In this document: in pieces, positions 1 through 7,644 of the stretch
How positions within the stretch are numbered: position 1 is the first letter of the stretch
Layout: each line of letters begins with the position of its first letter
Assembly (NCBI GenBank): GCA_963751335.1
Contig: CAVVUB010000007.1
Coordinates: 310,001 to 374,000 of the forward strand
DNA length: 64,000 bases
Direction of reading: 5' to 3'
From: Bog-473 sp963751335
Lineage (GTDB): Bacteria; Actinomycetota; Acidimicrobiia; Acidimicrobiales; RAAP-2
The notes under the pieces: generated by a model
What the model was told of the DNA's origin: nothing
Databases searched by the model: none
The model's input: the letters and a program-made list of their open reading frames with translations, nothing else
Position numbers and translations under genes: made by a program

Positions 1-2
1 AA

Positions 3-1373
3 CTCGTCTGGGAGCAAAGAGTCTGGCGCGAACAGTTGCGCGAGTGGGACGGCACGGCCAAGCCCGCAGCAATCAAGACACACCGCGAGCTGCAATCGGT
101 TGACGCGGAAGCGCTGTCGGACGACGGGCTGGTCGCCTACCTCACCCGGTGTCGAGAGCACCACTCCCAGATGATGTACCAGCACATGCGGTATACCGGA
201 TCGGCCATGCTTCCCGTTGGCGATCTGCTTGCGCACGTCGGGACATGGACCCAAGTCACCCCGGCTCAAGCACTGGCGATGATGCGAGGCGCGGCTCCGG
301 TGTCAGCTGGCGCCTCGGGTGAACACGACCGGCTTATCGCCGCGATCACCAATGACACCGCCGCCCGCGCCCTCCTTGACTCCGGAGGCGACCCCGGCAA
401 GGTGCTCGAGGAACTGCGTGCGTTCCAGGGCGATGTCGGAACGGCCATGTCGGAGTATCTCGACCTCGTCGGTTTCCGACTGCTCGACGGCTTCGACATC
501 TCCGAGCGCTATGCCCTTGAGCTTCCCGACGTGCTCTTGCGCGCAATCCGATCGTCCGTGAACGGCACAGAGAGTAATGACGCGGGTGTCGACGCTCTCA
601 TTGCCGACATACGCTCACAAGTTCCCGACGAGCACCGTGCGCAGTTCGACGACCTCGTCGGCGAAGCTCGTCTCATGTACCGCCTGCGTGACGAGCGCGG
701 CGTCTTCAGTGACATCTGGGCATCGGGCATCATGCGACGGGCTGTGCTCGTGGCCGGCCGCCGTCTCGAAGGCAAATCCCGCGTTCAGGCTGCGGAGCAC
801 TTCGTCGACGCCAGCTTCGACGAGATGTGCTCGCTGGTGGCGGGTAAGGGTGGGCCGTCGGACGATGAACTCGCCCAGCGGTTCGCGGACCGCAACGTGC
901 GCACGGCCAAAGACGCTCCGACGTCACTCGGGCCACCAGCGCAACCGCCGCCCGACCCGTCGGGCCTCCCACCTGGCGTGGCCCGGGTGATGAGCGCCAT
1001 GGGCATTGCGTTGAGCGAGGTGTTCGGGAGCTCCACAGCGCCGCACGAGGAAAAGGTCCTCCACGGTCTCGCCGCCAGCGGTGGAGTCTATGAAGGGCCG
1101 GCTCGACTCATCTCAGGTCCGTCCGAGTTCGATCGAATTGTGCAGGGTGACGTGCTCGTGACCGAATCCACGAGCGAAGCGTTCAATATTCTCCTGCCCC
1201 TGCTCGGTGCGATCGTCACCGATGCGGGCGGCCTGCTCTCACATTCCGCAATTGTGGCGCGTGAGTACGGTATCCCCGGCGTCGTCGGGACGCGCGACGC
1301 GACGGACCGAATCCTCGATGGCACGCGTATAAGAGTGGACGGCGATGCCGGTGAAGTAACAGGTTACGCGTGA
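3..1373 (+). CDS. PEP-synthase/Rph-like protein, helical domain plus phosphohistidine (mobile) domain; 5' end outside window
   Basis: The frame is open to the left edge (codons begin at base 3), so the N-terminus is missing; the TTG at 36 is only an internal candidate. About 456 residues are visible. Roughly the first 300 are helical and resemble the substrate-binding region of rifampin phosphotransferase/PEP-synthase-like proteins. The last 90 form the swivelling PEP-utilizer domain with the motif GGLLSHSAIVAREYGIPG, whose His would carry the phosphoryl group between ATP and substrate. No ATP-grasp domain is present in the visible part; it is encoded by the next gene, which starts inside this stop codon (GTGA, 1370-1373). 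The two products therefore probably work as one split phosphotransferase. Substrate (pyruvate, rifamycin or other) cannot be assigned from sequence. Confidence 0.8.
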   Translation, partial: LVWEQRVWREQLREWDGTAKPAAIKTHRELQSVDAEALSDDGLVAYLTRCREHHSQMMYQHMRYTGSAMLPVGDLLAHVGTWTQVTPAQALAMMRGAAPVSAGASGEHDRLIAAITNDTAARALLDSGGDPGKVLEELRAFQGDVGTAMSEYLDLVGFRLLDGFDISERYALELPDVLLRAIRSSVNGTESNDAGVDALIADIRSQVPDEHRAQFDDLVGEARLMYRLRDERGVFSDIWASGIMRRAVLVAGRRLEGKSRVQAAEHFVDASFDEMCSLVAGKGGPSDDELAQRFADRNVRTAKDAPTSLGPPAQPPPDPSGLPPGVARVMSAMGIALSEVFGSSTAPHEEKVLHGLAASGGVYEGPARLISGPSEFDRIVQGDVLVTESTSEAFNILLPLLGAIVTDAGGLLSHSAIVAREYGIPGVVGTRDATDRILDGTRIRVDGDAGEVTGYA

Positions 1374-2629
1374 CGCAGGTCGTCCCACTCCCCGACGCGC
1401 TCGATGACTCGCTTTTCGGTGCGAAGGCGACAGGGCTGGGTGCAGCGGCGCGCGCCGGCTTGCCGATTCCACCGGGCATCGCGCTTTCGGGTTCCTTGGT
1501 CGACGCGGTGGCTGCCGGGGACGAGCACGCTCTCGAGCAGCTCATGACGGCGGCCCGCTCGCTAGTCGGCCCGCTGGCGGTTCGCTCGTCGGCCGCGGAT
1601 GAGGACGGAGCAGACGCGAGTTTCGCCGGTCAGCACCTCACGCTGCTCAACGTGCCTTCAGTCGACGATCTGCACGCGGCCATTCGGGAGATCTGGTGGT
1701 CAGCGAACTCTGACTCGGCGATCACCTACCGCCAACGGGTAGGCCTTTTCACACGTCCGAGCGTCGGTGTGGTCGTCCAGTCACTTCTCGATCCCGCCGT
1801 TGCAGGGGTGCTCTTCACACAGAACCCGATCAACAAGACTGACGAACGCCTCGTCGAGGCGAGCTGGGGACTAGGAGAGGTTGTCGTTGCGGGCCGTGTG
1901 ATCCCCGATAGCTTTCGCATCGATCGAACCGGTGCGGTGTGCGAACGGACACCCGGTGTGAAGAAGATCGCTATCCGCGCTGCCCCCGATGGCGGAACCT
2001 TCGAGGAGATGGTTGCCCCCGAGCTTGTCGAGAGGCTGTGTCTCGACGACGACCAACTCGCGCAACTCAACGGTCTTGCCGATCAGTGCGAAGAGATATT
2101 CGGACCAGCCCGCGACATCGAGTGGGCGTTTGCCGGCGAGCAGCTTTACCTTCTGCAGTGCCGCGCCGTCACTCGGGCGGGATCCCCATCACCATCGATC
2201 ACGCCCCGAGGTGCGGGCCGACCGGTCGAGGTCATCGAGAGTGTTCCGCTGTTCGCGAATATGAGTCCCCGCGACATCGAGGACATAGCCGTCTTCTTCA
2301 AGGAGCGTCGCTTCGCTGCAGGCGAGACGATTACGAAAGAGGGCGCTGGTGGCGCAGCCTTCTTCGTGATCGAGTCGGGCCAAGCGACGGTTTCGGTCGG
2401 AGGTCAACAGCGCGCGCTGCTATCGGACGGTGACTATTTCGGCGAGATCGCCCTTATCGACGAGGGCGCACGATCGGCGACGGTCACCGCGAGTACGGAA
2501 CTCGTTTGCTATGGCTTGACCTATTGGGAGTTTCGACCGCTCGTGCAGAAGAATGCAGCCATCGCCTGGAATCTTCTCCAGACCTTGGCCAAGCGACTGC
2601 GCACGGTGCAACAAGAGGACGTGCCCTGA
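1370..2629 (+). CDS. PEP/pyruvate-binding (ATP-grasp, PPDK_N) domain protein with C-terminal cyclic-nucleotide-binding domain
   Basis: This 419-residue protein starts with GTG overlapping the upstream stop by 4 bp. Residues about 1-285 are a complete PPDK N-terminal/ATP-grasp domain: GAKATGLGAA near the start, AVRSSAADEDG around residue 70, a VAGVLFTQNP stretch, and a closing DIEWAF..LYLLQCRAVT. Residues about 300-410 are a CRP/cNMP-binding fold, with LFANMSPRDIEDIA, a FFVIESGQATV strand pair and the phosphate-binding-cassette-like DYFGEIALIDEGARSATVTA. PEP synthases normally carry ATP-grasp, swivelling and catalytic domains on one chain in that order; here the swivelling domain is on the preceding gene and a sensory domain occupies the C-terminus. 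Control of phosphotransfer by cAMP or cGMP is inference; the cNMP fold may bind another ligand or none. Confidence 0.85.
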   Translation: MTQVVPLPDALDDSLFGAKATGLGAAARAGLPIPPGIALSGSLVDAVAAGDEHALEQLMTAARSLVGPLAVRSSAADEDGADASFAGQHLTLLNVPSVDDLHAAIREIWWSANSDSAITYRQRVGLFTRPSVGVVVQSLLDPAVAGVLFTQNPINKTDERLVEASWGLGEVVVAGRVIPDSFRIDRTGAVCERTPGVKKIAIRAAPDGGTFEEMVAPELVERLCLDDDQLAQLNGLADQCEEIFGPARDIEWAFAGEQLYLLQCRAVTRAGSPSPSITPRGAGRPVEVIESVPLFANMSPRDIEDIAVFFKERRFAAGETITKEGAGGAAFFVIESGQATVSVGGQQRALLSDGDYFGEIALIDEGARSATVTASTELVCYGLTYWEFRPLVQKNAAIAWNLLQTLAKRLRTVQQEDVP

Positions 2630-2781
2630 CCCTCCGCCCTGGTGGCGCGTACAATTCGCTGCTCGCCAACCGTGATTTCTGAGAACGTTCAGCCGGTGTG
2701 TCAGCTCCTCGAGAACCATCCTGAGATGATCTGAAGAGCAAGAGGTCACCGGAACGAGGCTGTTCGGCCAACGCAACGCGG

Positions 2782-3414
2782 TCAGGTTCGCGGAAGGATC
2801 CCCCCGAGGAACAGGTCGACCGCACGCGCAATGTGGAGATCGAGCTCCTCGGGGGAGCGGAACACGCCGAAGTCGGCCCACATGGTGGGACTCCCAGCAA
2901 CCATGGCGAGAAAGAGATCCGCCGCCACTGCGAAATCATCAGCCACGATCTCGCCGGCTTCGGCGTGAGTGTCCAACAGCTGGACGATCGACCGGAGGCT
3001 CGTCGACCACATATCGGCGCCCTGGACCGGATCGAGCTCGGCGATGCGGTCCGCCTCGAGCACGGCGAGACGTCGGAGCTTCACCGCCCCTGGATCGACA
3101 AGTCGTTCAACGATCTGACCTGCGATCTGGCGTAACGAGGTGTTGAGGTCTCCATCGGGAACGTCGATGGCGACGCCCAGAAACGGCATGTCTGCCAGGG
3201 CTTGCGGAATGATGGCGGCAAAGAGTGCCTGCTTATCTGCGTATTTCGCGTACAAGGTTCGCTTCGAAATCCCGGCCGCTGCCGCAACGGCACCCATCGT
3301 GGTTCCGTCGAATCCGTTGTGGACGAACGCCTCGATGGCGGCCGTACGGAGTCGGTCCTCGATGGCCTGGGCCTCGGCCTGAGTCGGACGGCCCCGCAGG
3401 GGCTCTGTTCTCAC
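2782..3414 (-). CDS. TetR/AcrR family transcriptional regulator
   Basis: I use the GTG at 3414 (about 210 residues, beginning VRTEPLRGRPTQ); a longer frame reaches 3486 but adds a low-complexity, non-homologous leader. Residues about 15-60 form the TetR helix-turn-helix with the signature GFDGTTMGAVAAAAGISKRTLYAKYADKQALF. The rest is a helical ligand/dimer domain of the AefR-like C-terminal type. It lies downstream of, and on the same strand as, the SDR/SnoaL/DapB-like genes, 105 bp after the SDR stop, so it is a candidate regulator of that set. A possible operator is the inverted repeat at 5889-5910. Inducer unknown. Confidence 0.85.
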   Translation of the reverse strand: MRTEPLRGRPTQAEAQAIEDRLRTAAIEAFVHNGFDGTTMGAVAAAAGISKRTLYAKYADKQALFAAIIPQALADMPFLGVAIDVPDGDLNTSLRQIAGQIVERLVDPGAVKLRRLAVLEADRIAELDPVQGADMWSTSLRSIVQLLDTHAEAGEIVADDFAVAADLFLAMVAGSPTMWADFGVFRSPEELDLHIARAVDLFLGGILPRT

Positions 3415-3519
3415 AGCGGAGTTCTGCTCAAACGCCGGTCCCGACGGGCAGCGGTGCCGGTGGACGCGCCCAACTCTGGTGCGCACTCGTCGAAGCGCAT
3501 CATGGTCGAGAGATGCCTC

Positions 3520-4338
3520 TCAAGCGTCTCGTGACGTTTCGGCCGCCCGGGTCAGCTGCACCGATCGAGTCGTGACGGCCTCTGTGAGGTCACCATGGGT
3601 AATGACGCAGGGCTCGTCCGCCATCACGGCTTCGATCACTCCGGCGGCCGCGTCATCGGCGGTGGCGAGCATCGACGCCATCTCCGGATTGCTGGCGTTC
3701 ATGGCCTCGAAATCACCCTCGTAAGCGATCGCTCGACGCAGATGATTCGGCTGCGCCGCCTCGCTCGTCTCGAGGTGGCGGGTGATCATGGCGGACGGGA
3801 AGATCACCGTGACGCCGATTCCGTCTTCGGCGACCTCGAGTCGGAGGGTCTCGGCGAGGCCCCACACCGCGAACTTGCTGGCCTGATAGGCGCCGAGACG
3901 GCTCGCCGGGTCCAGAACAGACGACGACGTGGTGAACGCCAACCTGCCCCGCTCGGCCTTGCGGAGCAGGGGGAGGAAGGCGCGGGCCACCCGGGCGGAG
4001 CCGATGACGTTGACATCGAGCAACCATCGCCACTCCTCGTCGCGAAAGGCCTCGACGGCCCCGAAGAGCTGGACGCCGACGTTCGACACGACGAGGTCTA
4101 CGGCGCCGAACCGCTCCTCGACCGCGGTGGCCGCCGCGTCCACGCTGGCGGCATCGCTCACGTCGACGGCCAACCCGAGCGTCTGGACCGGCTGGGCTGC
4201 AGCGACACGGGCCGCTTCGGCGACAGACCGCGCTCCGTCGAGGTCCAGCACGGCCACATCCATGCCAAGGGCGGCGCACCGCTCGGCCAGGGCGAGACCG
4301 AAGCCCGAGGCCCCACCGGTCACGACGGCGACGGGCAT
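3520..4338 (-). CDS. SDR family NAD(P)-dependent oxidoreductase
   Basis: A 272-residue classical short-chain dehydrogenase. The ATG at 4338 shares one base with the stop of the preceding SnoaL-like gene (TGATG), which decides the start; a longer frame to 4473 would run backwards into that gene. The Rossmann motif TGGASGFG is at residues 7-14, NVG in the cofactor-side strand, a TTSSS strand supplies the catalytic Ser, and YQASK gives Tyr151 and Lys155. An acidic residue in the VLDLDG stretch suggests NAD over NADP. Third gene of a coupled minus-strand operon (5818 to 3520), so its substrate probably belongs to the same catabolic route as the DapB-like and SnoaL-like proteins. Substrate not predictable. 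Confidence 0.88.
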   Translation of the reverse strand: MPVAVVTGGASGFGLALAERCAALGMDVAVLDLDGARSVAEAARVAAAQPVQTLGLAVDVSDAASVDAAATAVEERFGAVDLVVSNVGVQLFGAVEAFRDEEWRWLLDVNVIGSARVARAFLPLLRKAERGRLAFTTSSSVLDPASRLGAYQASKFAVWGLAETLRLEVAEDGIGVTVIFPSAMITRHLETSEAAQPNHLRRAIAYEGDFEAMNASNPEMASMLATADDAAAGVIEAVMADEPCVITHGDLTEAVTTRSVQLTRAAETSRDA

Positions 4339-4760
4339 CAGGACTCTTCGGGCATGGCGAAGTCGGCGTGCAAGCGGGTCAGTTTCGATGACGTGATGCG
4401 CCATCCATCTGCACCCTTTTCGTAGGTTTCGTAGTAGTGGCCGTAGCCATCGAGGCGCACTCCATTGGGCCATATGACGATGTCGTTGAGCGCCCAGATA
4501 CCAGTCGCCGTCGTCTCCGAGGTGAGATCGATCTCCGGCATGTGGCCCTGGTGGACGGTCACCGCACCATCCAGTGCTCCTTTCAAAAAGGCCATGAACT
4601 CGGCGGCCCCGCGCACGACGTCTCCGCCCGCCTCGCGTGTGTCGATCACCACGTCGTCAGTGAACACCTGCCGCATCGCATCCCAGTCCTTCGTGTCCAT
4701 GGTGCGGAAATACCGGGCCTTCAGGCGCCGGATCGCCTCGACATCGTCCACGTCGCTCAC
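4338..4760 (-). CDS. SnoaL-like (NTF2 superfamily) protein
   Basis: A 140-residue single-domain protein of the SnoaL_4/NTF2-like fold: an N-terminal helix pair (DVEAIRRLKARYFRTMDTKDWDAMRQVF), then the DDVVID and YYETYEKGADGWRI strands typical of this cone-shaped fold. Members act as small isomerases, dehydratases or ligand-binding proteins. The GTG start at 4760 overlaps the stop of the DapB-like gene (GTGA), and its own stop overlaps the SDR start, so the three are translationally coupled. No catalytic residues can be named with confidence. Confidence 0.8.
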   Translation of the reverse strand: MSDVDDVEAIRRLKARYFRTMDTKDWDAMRQVFTDDVVIDTREAGGDVVRGAAEFMAFLKGALDGAVTVHQGHMPEIDLTSETTATGIWALNDIVIWPNGVRLDGYGHYYETYEKGADGWRITSSKLTRLHADFAMPEES

Positions 4761-5818
4761 CGGTCGCTGGTCGCCGAAGTAACGAGACCCCTCGGTAGGA
4801 TCAGCGGAAGGTCGGTGTACGTCGCGATGCCGGAGGGTGCGGCCACCACGTAGGGGATGGAGTTGATAGCCGGCATCGCCGTCATGATCATGCCGAGAAC
4901 CATGAATTCGGCGAAGGTGGTGGCCTCGAAATCCGGCGGCGGCAAGTAGTCGAGGGCCACGGTGACGGTCGGGCGGCCGTCAATCTTGATCACATGACCC
5001 TCCCTGATCGGCCAGTCGGGCTCGAGCGTCTGGCCTTTTCGCCACCGGACGTTCAGCTCAACGATTGTGCGGTCGCCGACCTTGCCCTGCCAGCTGGCGT
5101 ACACGCCGGCGACGTGACCGGCAGGGATCGTCCAAGAGTCCATGACGACGTCCGCGGTCGCCCGTGCGTATTCGGCTTCGCACACGATGTCATCGAGTTC
5201 GACGCCGAGCGCATCGGCCACCATGGCAACGGCCTCGCCAAACACTGCGGTGCCCTTGGCCGCCATGCCGGGCAGCTCGGGGTCGTCCATGGGACGGCCG
5301 AAGCCGCAAGGCAGTTCCGTAGCGGGAGAGTCGTAGAGCGTCGTGTCCGATCCCTCGTCGATCGTGATCTTGTCGATGCGATCACAGATGTTTGCCGTGG
5401 CGATGCCGACCAGCTCGATGAAGCCGGGGCTGATTCCAGTCCCAAAGATCGTCGAGGCGCCGGCCTCACACGCCGCTACAATGCGCGTCCGATCGTCGGG
5501 GTGGCCCTTGCCATTGATGAACGCCGCGGTCGTGACGACGTTCACTCCGGCCTCGAGGATGCGCACGATCTCGTCGGTGCTCGGCCACATCGGGTTGTAG
5601 ACGACGATGTCCGGCTTCAGTGCAAGCAACGCTTCGACGTCGTTCGTCGCCGTGATCCCGACGGCATCGATGCCGCACAGTTCTCCCACATCGATGCCGA
5701 CCTTGTCGTCGGACCAGGCGTAGCACCCGACAAGCTCCAGGTCCGGGTGCGCCTGAACCGCTCGCACCGACCGCTTACCGACGTTCCCCGTCGTCCACTG
5801 CACCACCCGCATCGCCAT
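4757..5818 (-). CDS. DapB-like NAD(P)-dependent amine/dipicolinate dehydrogenase family protein
   Basis: A 353-residue protein with an N-terminal Rossmann domain (MRVVQWTTGNVGKRSVRAV) and a body like the 'dihydrodipicolinate reductase' or 2,4-diaminopentanoate dehydrogenase-type proteins common in actinobacterial catabolic clusters. Conserved-looking pieces are VVYNPMWPS, VNVVTTAAFI and FGTGISPGF. The start is the ATG at 5818 because AGGGGA sits 7 bp upstream; the open frame continues to 5887 without homology. First gene of a coupled three-gene operon. Upstream is a 22-bp inverted repeat (5889-5910) that could be an operator. A role in lysine synthesis is unlikely given the length and neighbours; the true substrate is unknown. 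Confidence 0.82.
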   Translation of the reverse strand: MAMRVVQWTTGNVGKRSVRAVQAHPDLELVGCYAWSDDKVGIDVGELCGIDAVGITATNDVEALLALKPDIVVYNPMWPSTDEIVRILEAGVNVVTTAAFINGKGHPDDRTRIVAACEAGASTIFGTGISPGFIELVGIATANICDRIDKITIDEGSDTTLYDSPATELPCGFGRPMDDPELPGMAAKGTAVFGEAVAMVADALGVELDDIVCEAEYARATADVVMDSWTIPAGHVAGVYASWQGKVGDRTIVELNVRWRKGQTLEPDWPIREGHVIKIDGRPTVTVALDYLPPPDFEATTFAEFMVLGMIMTAMPAINSIPYVVAAPSGIATYTDLPLILPRGLVTSATSDR

Positions 5819-5888
5819 CAGCCGTCCCCTGTCGATCGATCCGTCGCCCCCCAGACTGGTTGCCGAGGCTGCGCTTGTTCGTTTCAAT

Positions 5889-5910
5889 AAGTATACGTGG
5901 GTGTGTACTT
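5889..5910. promoter_or_regulatory. Imperfect inverted repeat, candidate TetR operator
   Basis: AAGTATAC and GTGTACTT flank a 6-bp spacer (7 of 8 arm positions pair). It lies about 70 bp upstream of the DapB-like start in the 218-bp gap before the SthA-like gene. Size and position suit a TetR-dimer site, and a TetR gene closes the same operon. No protein-DNA evidence is available. Confidence 0.45.
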
Positions 5911-6036
5911 GTCGGCGAATACGGGGTCCCTAGGCAGGTGTCTCCACTCGAGCGAGGGGTCGAATCACGGTCACGGAGCCGAGTCACGTCGCACCCACCC
6001 CGACGACCCGAACGCGGTCTCCGGGAGTCTCCTCGC

Positions 6037-7458
6037 TCACCGGCCTTGCTCGGATTCCCATCGGCGAGCTTGCGCCATCCGTTGGAGACATTCGTAGGCC
6101 GCGTACTTGTAGGCGTCACTCATGGTGGGTACGTCGAACGTGGCGTGGATGAAGTAGTCGATCGTCCCGCCGAAGTGCAGGACCGCCTGGCCCTGGTGCA
6201 CCAGCTCAGTGGCCCCCTCGCCGACGATGTGCACACCGAGCAACCGCCGGTCCTCGCAGTCGACAACCAGCTTCACAATCCCTTCGGTGGTCCCGGCGAT
6301 GGCGGCACGACTGTTGTCTGCGAAGCGCGACACACCGACTGCATAGTGCCGATTCTGCGCAACAGCCTGGTCTTCGGTAAGACCGACCATGGCGCACTCA
6401 GGGATCGAGTACACACCGAACGGGGTGACGGGATCGACGGTTTCCTTGAAGGTGATCCCGAGCGCGTGACAGGTGGCTACCCGGCCCTGCTCCATGGATA
6501 CCGAGGCGAGCGCCGGAGGGCCGATGACGTCCCCGGCCGCGTAGATCCCAGGGATGCTCGTCTGGAAGTGGTCGTCCACACTGATGCGTCCGCGGTTGTC
6601 GACCTCTACACCGATGTCTGTCAGACCCAAGTCCTCGGTGTTTCCCACGCGGCCGGCCGCGAAGATGACCTTCTCGGGTCGGAGCTCGGCCCCACGGTCG
6701 ATGCGCACTGACAATCCCTTGCTGTCGCGGGTCACGCCGGCCACCGCAGTCTCGAGAAGCAATTCCATTCCGGAGGACCTGAACGAGTCCGCCATGAGCC
6801 CCGAGCACTCCGAATCGAGGAAGGCCAGCAGTCGCGGTCCTCGGTCGACCAGGGTCACTTCCGCACCGAGGGCCATGAAGATCGATGCGTACTCGCAAGC
6901 CACGGCCCCGCCCCCCACGACAACGAGGCTGCGCATGGGCCGGTCGAGATCGCGAGCCGTTTCGGAGTCGAGCACGTCTGGGTCGTCGAACGGGATCCCG
7001 GGCGGATGGAAGGGCCGTGAGCCACTGGCGATGAGGACCACCTCCGCCGCCAACACGCGTTCAGGGCCGCCACTGGCGGGAGTGACGGCGACGGTCCGGT
7101 CCGGACCCAGCCGCGCCGTGCCCGCCCAGAGGTCGATGCCATGACGGGCCAGGTTGTCCTCCACGGCGTGGCTCATCGATCGCGCCACGTCGATGGCTCG
7201 AGCTCGGAGCCGATCGATCACGGCCTGGGGCTTGAGGTCGATACCGGCCCCGTAGATGCGTCGGCGTTGGAATCCGGTCAGGTACAGGGCTGCTTCGCGC
7301 ATGGCCTTGGTGGTTACCGCACTGGCGGCCATCGCCCCGCCGAGGGCGGGTTCCGCCTCGACGATGGCGACGCGTTTGTCGAAGTAGGCGGCCTGGGCAG
7401 CAGCTTTTTCCCCTGCCGGCCCGGCCCCCACCACCACCATGTCGAGCCGTTCTTCCAT
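6037..7458 (-). CDS. FAD-dependent pyridine nucleotide-disulfide oxidoreductase, SthA-like
   Basis: A 473-residue two-dinucleotide-binding-domain flavoprotein. FAD motif VVGAGPAGEKAA is near the N-terminus, NAD motif VVVGGGAVACEYASI in the middle, the second FAD motif GIYAAGDVIGPP around residue 310, and a dimerization domain ending HATFDVPTMSDAYKYAA as in soluble transhydrogenases. The usual redox-active CxxxxC region reads GGAMAASAVTTKAM and contains no cysteine, so disulfide reductase activity is excluded and even the single Cys often kept in SthA is missing. The ATG at 7458 is preferred over 7500 because AAGGTGAGA precedes it at suitable spacing. NAD(P)+ transhydrogenase is the best guess, but another NAD(P)H oxidoreductase is possible. 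Confidence 0.8.
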   Translation of the reverse strand: MEERLDMVVVGAGPAGEKAAAQAAYFDKRVAIVEAEPALGGAMAASAVTTKAMREAALYLTGFQRRRIYGAGIDLKPQAVIDRLRARAIDVARSMSHAVEDNLARHGIDLWAGTARLGPDRTVAVTPASGGPERVLAAEVVLIASGSRPFHPPGIPFDDPDVLDSETARDLDRPMRSLVVVGGGAVACEYASIFMALGAEVTLVDRGPRLLAFLDSECSGLMADSFRSSGMELLLETAVAGVTRDSKGLSVRIDRGAELRPEKVIFAAGRVGNTEDLGLTDIGVEVDNRGRISVDDHFQTSIPGIYAAGDVIGPPALASVSMEQGRVATCHALGITFKETVDPVTPFGVYSIPECAMVGLTEDQAVAQNRHYAVGVSRFADNSRAAIAGTTEGIVKLVVDCEDRRLLGVHIVGEGATELVHQGQAVLHFGGTIDYFIHATFDVPTMSDAYKYAAYECLQRMAQARRWESEQGR

Positions 7459-7552
7459 CGTTCTGATCTCACCTTCGATGTCAGTAGCCGGCGCCACCAT
7501 AGGCAGCCGTAGCGGGGTCGACCTTCGCGGGATCTTCGGAAATCTAGTGCTC

Positions 7553-7611
7553 TCTATGGATTCGCCTAGATAATGGCCCGCTAGTTGATATATCTATGGC
7601 ATATCCTAGAT
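7553..7611 (+). promoter_or_regulatory. Two 19-bp direct repeats, 40 bp apart, candidate operators
   Basis: TCTATGGATTCGCCTAGAT (7553-7571) and TCTATGGCATATCCTAGAT (7593-7611) match at 15 of 19 positions and start exactly 40 bp apart. Each is also preceded by CTAGT. The second copy covers the spacer and -10 of the best promoter for the ATPase gene. The 40-bp period places both on one face of the helix, which suggests cooperative binding by a regulator. Confidence 0.5.
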
Positions 7612-7612
7612 T
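7585..7612 (+). promoter_or_regulatory. Predicted sigma-70 promoter of the AAA ATPase gene
   Basis: TTGATA (7585-7590), a 16-bp spacer and TAGATT (7607-7612) lie 33 bp upstream of the preferred ATG at 7645. The block is AT-rich in a GC-rich surrounding. A similar -10-like TAGATA lies at the end of the first direct repeat. Confidence 0.5.
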
Positions 7613-7644
7613 TGCGTAGAGAAGCCAAGAGAAGGCCAGGTCAC

